This document shows, piece after piece, positions 21,501-23,833 of a DNA stretch of 23,833 nucleotides (positions are counted from its first letter, which is position 1; each line of letters starts with the position of its first letter). The stretch is from Silene noctiflora (lineage: Eukaryota > Streptophyta > Magnoliopsida > Caryophyllales > Caryophyllaceae): contig VHZZ01000465.1 of NCBI GenBank assembly GCA_009801015.1, forward strand, positions 30,751 to 54,583. Direction: 5' to 3'. The notes beneath the pieces are model-generated. The model did not search any database. It was not told the DNA's origin and was given only the letters and a program-made list of their open reading frames with translations. A program made the position numbers and the translations under genes.

Positions 21501-23626
21501 AGGAGTTAACCTATTCGATTTTAGCCCCAAATAAGTAGTATTAATTTATTTTTCACGATTATCTGAGGTTCGATTAATGCTGGTCTATCGCATACCGGCA
21601 CCCAAATGTCCTCCGTTGCTCTTCAAATTTTACCTGATCGCTTTATCTGACCCAAGGAACCTTCTATGTGATTTCCAGATAATTTTGATTCGGGACCTTG
21701 AAATCTTGAAAACCGTGTATTAGATACTTGTATTTGAACCGGGCAACGTTTCTTTTTTCTCCAGGCTACTACGTATCCAAGGTCATTTCAGGAGTTAACC
21801 AATTTGATTTCATCATCAAATAACGAGTATAAATTCATTTTTCACGATCATCCGAGGTTCGACGAATGTTAGTTTATCGCATATTGGCACCCCCAATTGT
21901 CCTTTGTTGCTTTGTCTGACCCGAGGAACTTGTTGTGTGACTTCCAAACAATGTTGTTCCGGCACCTTGAAATCTCGAAAACCGTGTATTATAAAATACA
22001 CTTTAATTTGAGCCGTTCGGGAGGTCGTACCAGACCACATTGCTTTTTCTTCCAGTTTTTTTTACCATGTTTCCGTGGTCATTTCAGGAGTTAACATATT
22101 CAATTTCAGACCCAAATAACGAGAACTAATTCATTTTTCATAATTATCCAAAGTTCGACGAATGCTTGTTTATCGCATACCGGTACCATAAATGTCCTCC
22201 ATTACTCCTCAAACTTTATGTGGCCGCTTTATGTGATCCGAGGAACCTTCAGTGTGATTTCTAAAGAATTTTGTTTCGAGTCCCTGAAATCCCGGAAATC
22301 GTGTATTATATAATTCAGTTTTGGCCGTTCTGGACGTCGTACCGGACCACGTTTATTTTTTTCTCGCTTTTTCTACCACGTATTCGAGTACAGTTCAGAA
22401 TTTACCTATTCGATTTCAGGCTCAAAAAACGAGTATTAATCCATTTTTCACGATTATCCGAGGTTGGACGAATGTTAGTTTATCGCATAACAACACCCTC
22501 CAATGTCCTCCGTTACTATTCAAAGTTTGTGTGACCGCTTTGTCTGACCCGAGATACCTTCTGTGTGATTTCCAAATAATTTTGTTTCGGGACCTTAGAA
22601 TTTCGAAAACCGTGTATTAAACTTCAATTTGAGCCGTACGGGGGTCATAATGGACCACATTTCTTTTTCTTCTGGTTTTTCTACCATGTTTCCGCGGTCA
22701 TTCAAGAGTTAACCTATTCGATTTCAGGCCTAAATAACGAGTTCTAATCTATTTTTCACGATTATCAAAGGTTTGACGAATGTTTGTTTATCGCATAACA
22801 GCACCTCCAAATGTCCTCTGTCGCTATTCGAATTTTTTTGTGGTCGTTTTACCTAATCTGAGAAACCTTCTGTGTGATTTTCGGAAATTTTGTTCCGGGA
22901 CCCTGGAATCCCGAAAATCGTGTATTATACAGTTTAATTATGGCCGTTCGGGAGGTCGTACCGGACCACGTTTCTTTTTCTACCACTTGTCCGAGGTCGT
23001 TTCAGGAGTTAATCAATTCGATTTCAGTGCCAAATAACGAGTATTAATTCATTTTTCACGATTGAGGTTCAACGACTGCTGGTTTAACTCATACCGGCAC
23101 CCCCAAATGTCCTCCGTTGTTCCTAAAATTTTGTATAACCGCTTTGTCTAATACGAGGAATCTTCTGTGTGATTTCAAAAGAATTTTGTTCTGGAACCTT
23201 GAAATCTCGAAAACCGTGTATTATACACTTCAATATGAGTCGTTCGGGAGGTCGTATTGGACCACGTTTTTTTTTCTCCCGATGTTTCTACCACGTGTCC
23301 GAGGTCATTTCAGAAGTTAACCTATTCGATTTCAGCGCCAAATAACGAGTATTAATTCATTTTTCACGATCATCTTAGGTTCGACGAATGCTTGTTTATC
23401 GCATTCTGGCACTCCCAATTGTCCTCCGTTGGTCCTCAAATATTATGTGGTTGCTTTGTCTGAACTGAGTTATCTTCTGTGTAATTCCAGTGAATTTTGT
23501 TCCGGAACCTTGAAATCTCGAAAATCGTGTATTATACACTTCAATATGAGCCATTTTGTAGATCGTACCGGACCACGTTTCTTTTTCTCCCGATTTTTCT
23601 ACCACGTGTCCGAGGTCATTTCAGAA
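17991..23626 (+). repeat. Satellite array, sense orientation, diverged A/B subtypes (right block)
   Basis: About 19 monomers. Anchors lie near 18038, 18361, 18672, 18973, 19223, 19368, 19667, 19977, 20297, 20606, 20911, 21215, 21529, 21818, 22113, 22424, 22732, 23032 and 23340. A units have GCTTTGTCTGACCC, GACCTTGGAATCTCGAAAA and GAGCCGTTCGGGAGG. B units (18361, 18973, 19368, 20297, 22113, 22732) have GCTTTACCTAATCCGAGG, GACCCTGTAATCCCGAAAAT and TTTTGGCCGTTC. The monomer after a B often starts with an A-rich variant (CAAAAAACGAG) instead of AAATAACGAG. Units at 18973 and 19223 are shortened. Neighbours differ more than in the left and central blocks. No gene is supported. Confidence 0.95.
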
Positions 23627-23833
23627 GGTACTCCCAGCTGTCATCCCGTTGGTCCACAAATTTAGTTATATGTATAATAACCCATCTCTCGTTATCCTTC
23701 TCCAAGGTGTCTGGTTCGAAACTGAGAGGGCCAGGGTTCGGAGTGAGGGTACCTTCTCATCCTAAGCCAAAAGGGGCTCCTAACAGTTTCTACCCGGGTT
23801 CATTTTATTAGACACATCCTACATTCATTGTTG
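23627..23833. other. Unassigned flank beyond the satellite
   Basis: The last satellite monomer stops in GGTCATTTCAGAAG and unrelated, less AT-rich DNA begins (GTACTCCCAGCTGTCATCCC). GTCTGGTTCGAAACTGAGAG contains a GGTTCGAAACT word close to a Pol III B box. No A box or fold is convincing, so a SINE is only a possibility. No domain is seen in the part that continues the 23497-23811 open frame. The edge of a further mobile element running out of the window is plausible. Confidence 0.4.

Noticed and set aside
1-23626. CRISPR-like array of regular repeats
   Set aside because: There are no short repeats with unique spacers; the whole ~310-bp unit repeats. The sequence context is a plant nuclear genome.
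1-23626. CENP-B-box-like 17-mer marking a centromere
   Set aside because: I looked for TTCG-N4-A-N2-CGGG in both orientations of the typical monomer and did not find it. Centromeric identity is not supported by sequence alone.

Overview
This window looks like a heterochromatic, repeat-built stretch of a plant nuclear genome. I find no intact protein-coding gene, rRNA or tRNA. About 60 monomers of one satellite family, roughly 300-315 bp each, fill most of the 23.8 kb. The sense monomer begins near AAATAACGAGTATTAATTC. It then carries a GATTATCCGAGGTTCGACGA block, a CTTTGTCTGACCC block, an ACCGTGTATTATACACTTC block, a pyrimidine run TTTCTTTTTCTCCCGG, and a G-box in CCACGTGTCC. Nearly every long open reading frame in the window is satellite read through by chance. 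A plant origin is supported by a 5'-truncated plant-type LINE tail, LTR-type sequences with telo-box motifs, and a degenerate CGGGTC tract. The ~310-bp monomer and the TACTCGATCGAGTA palindromes in one LTR-like insert remind me of Silene and other Caryophyllaceae subtelomeres, but that is recollection, not proof.

Layout. 1-1239: satellite, sense on the + strand. 1240-2225: non-satellite insert, a CGGGTC tract then AT-rich DNA with four ambiguous bases. 2226-4669: sense + satellite, including a perfect 197-bp tandem dimer. 4670-5828: LTR-like DNA, probably minus orientation. 5829-6888: a composite block of a minus satellite fragment, a 369-bp LTR-like TG...CA element, and plus satellite. 6889-10111: minus satellite. 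10112-10616: LINE 3' end with a 16-bp target-site duplication. 10617-11081: minus satellite. 11082-12401: LTR-like DNA, minus. 12402-17620: minus satellite. 17621-17990: second copy of the 370-bp LTR-like element. 17991-23626: plus satellite of an older, more diverged class with two alternating subtypes. 23627-23833: unassigned flank.

The main structural points are these. (1) The satellite changes orientation several times, and two changes coincide exactly with copies of the same ~370-bp LTR-like element lacking a visible target duplication. (2) The block holding that switch (5829-6888) is a near copy of 17495-18560, 11.67 kb away. (3) The left plus array and the central minus array face each other as inverted arms, with matching monomer types at their inner edges. 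(4) Monomer subtypes follow cyclic orders, giving higher-order repeats. (5) Every monomer class retains a G-box and a 13-bp palindrome. No genes act together here; the window records satellite expansion, inversion and retroelement insertion.
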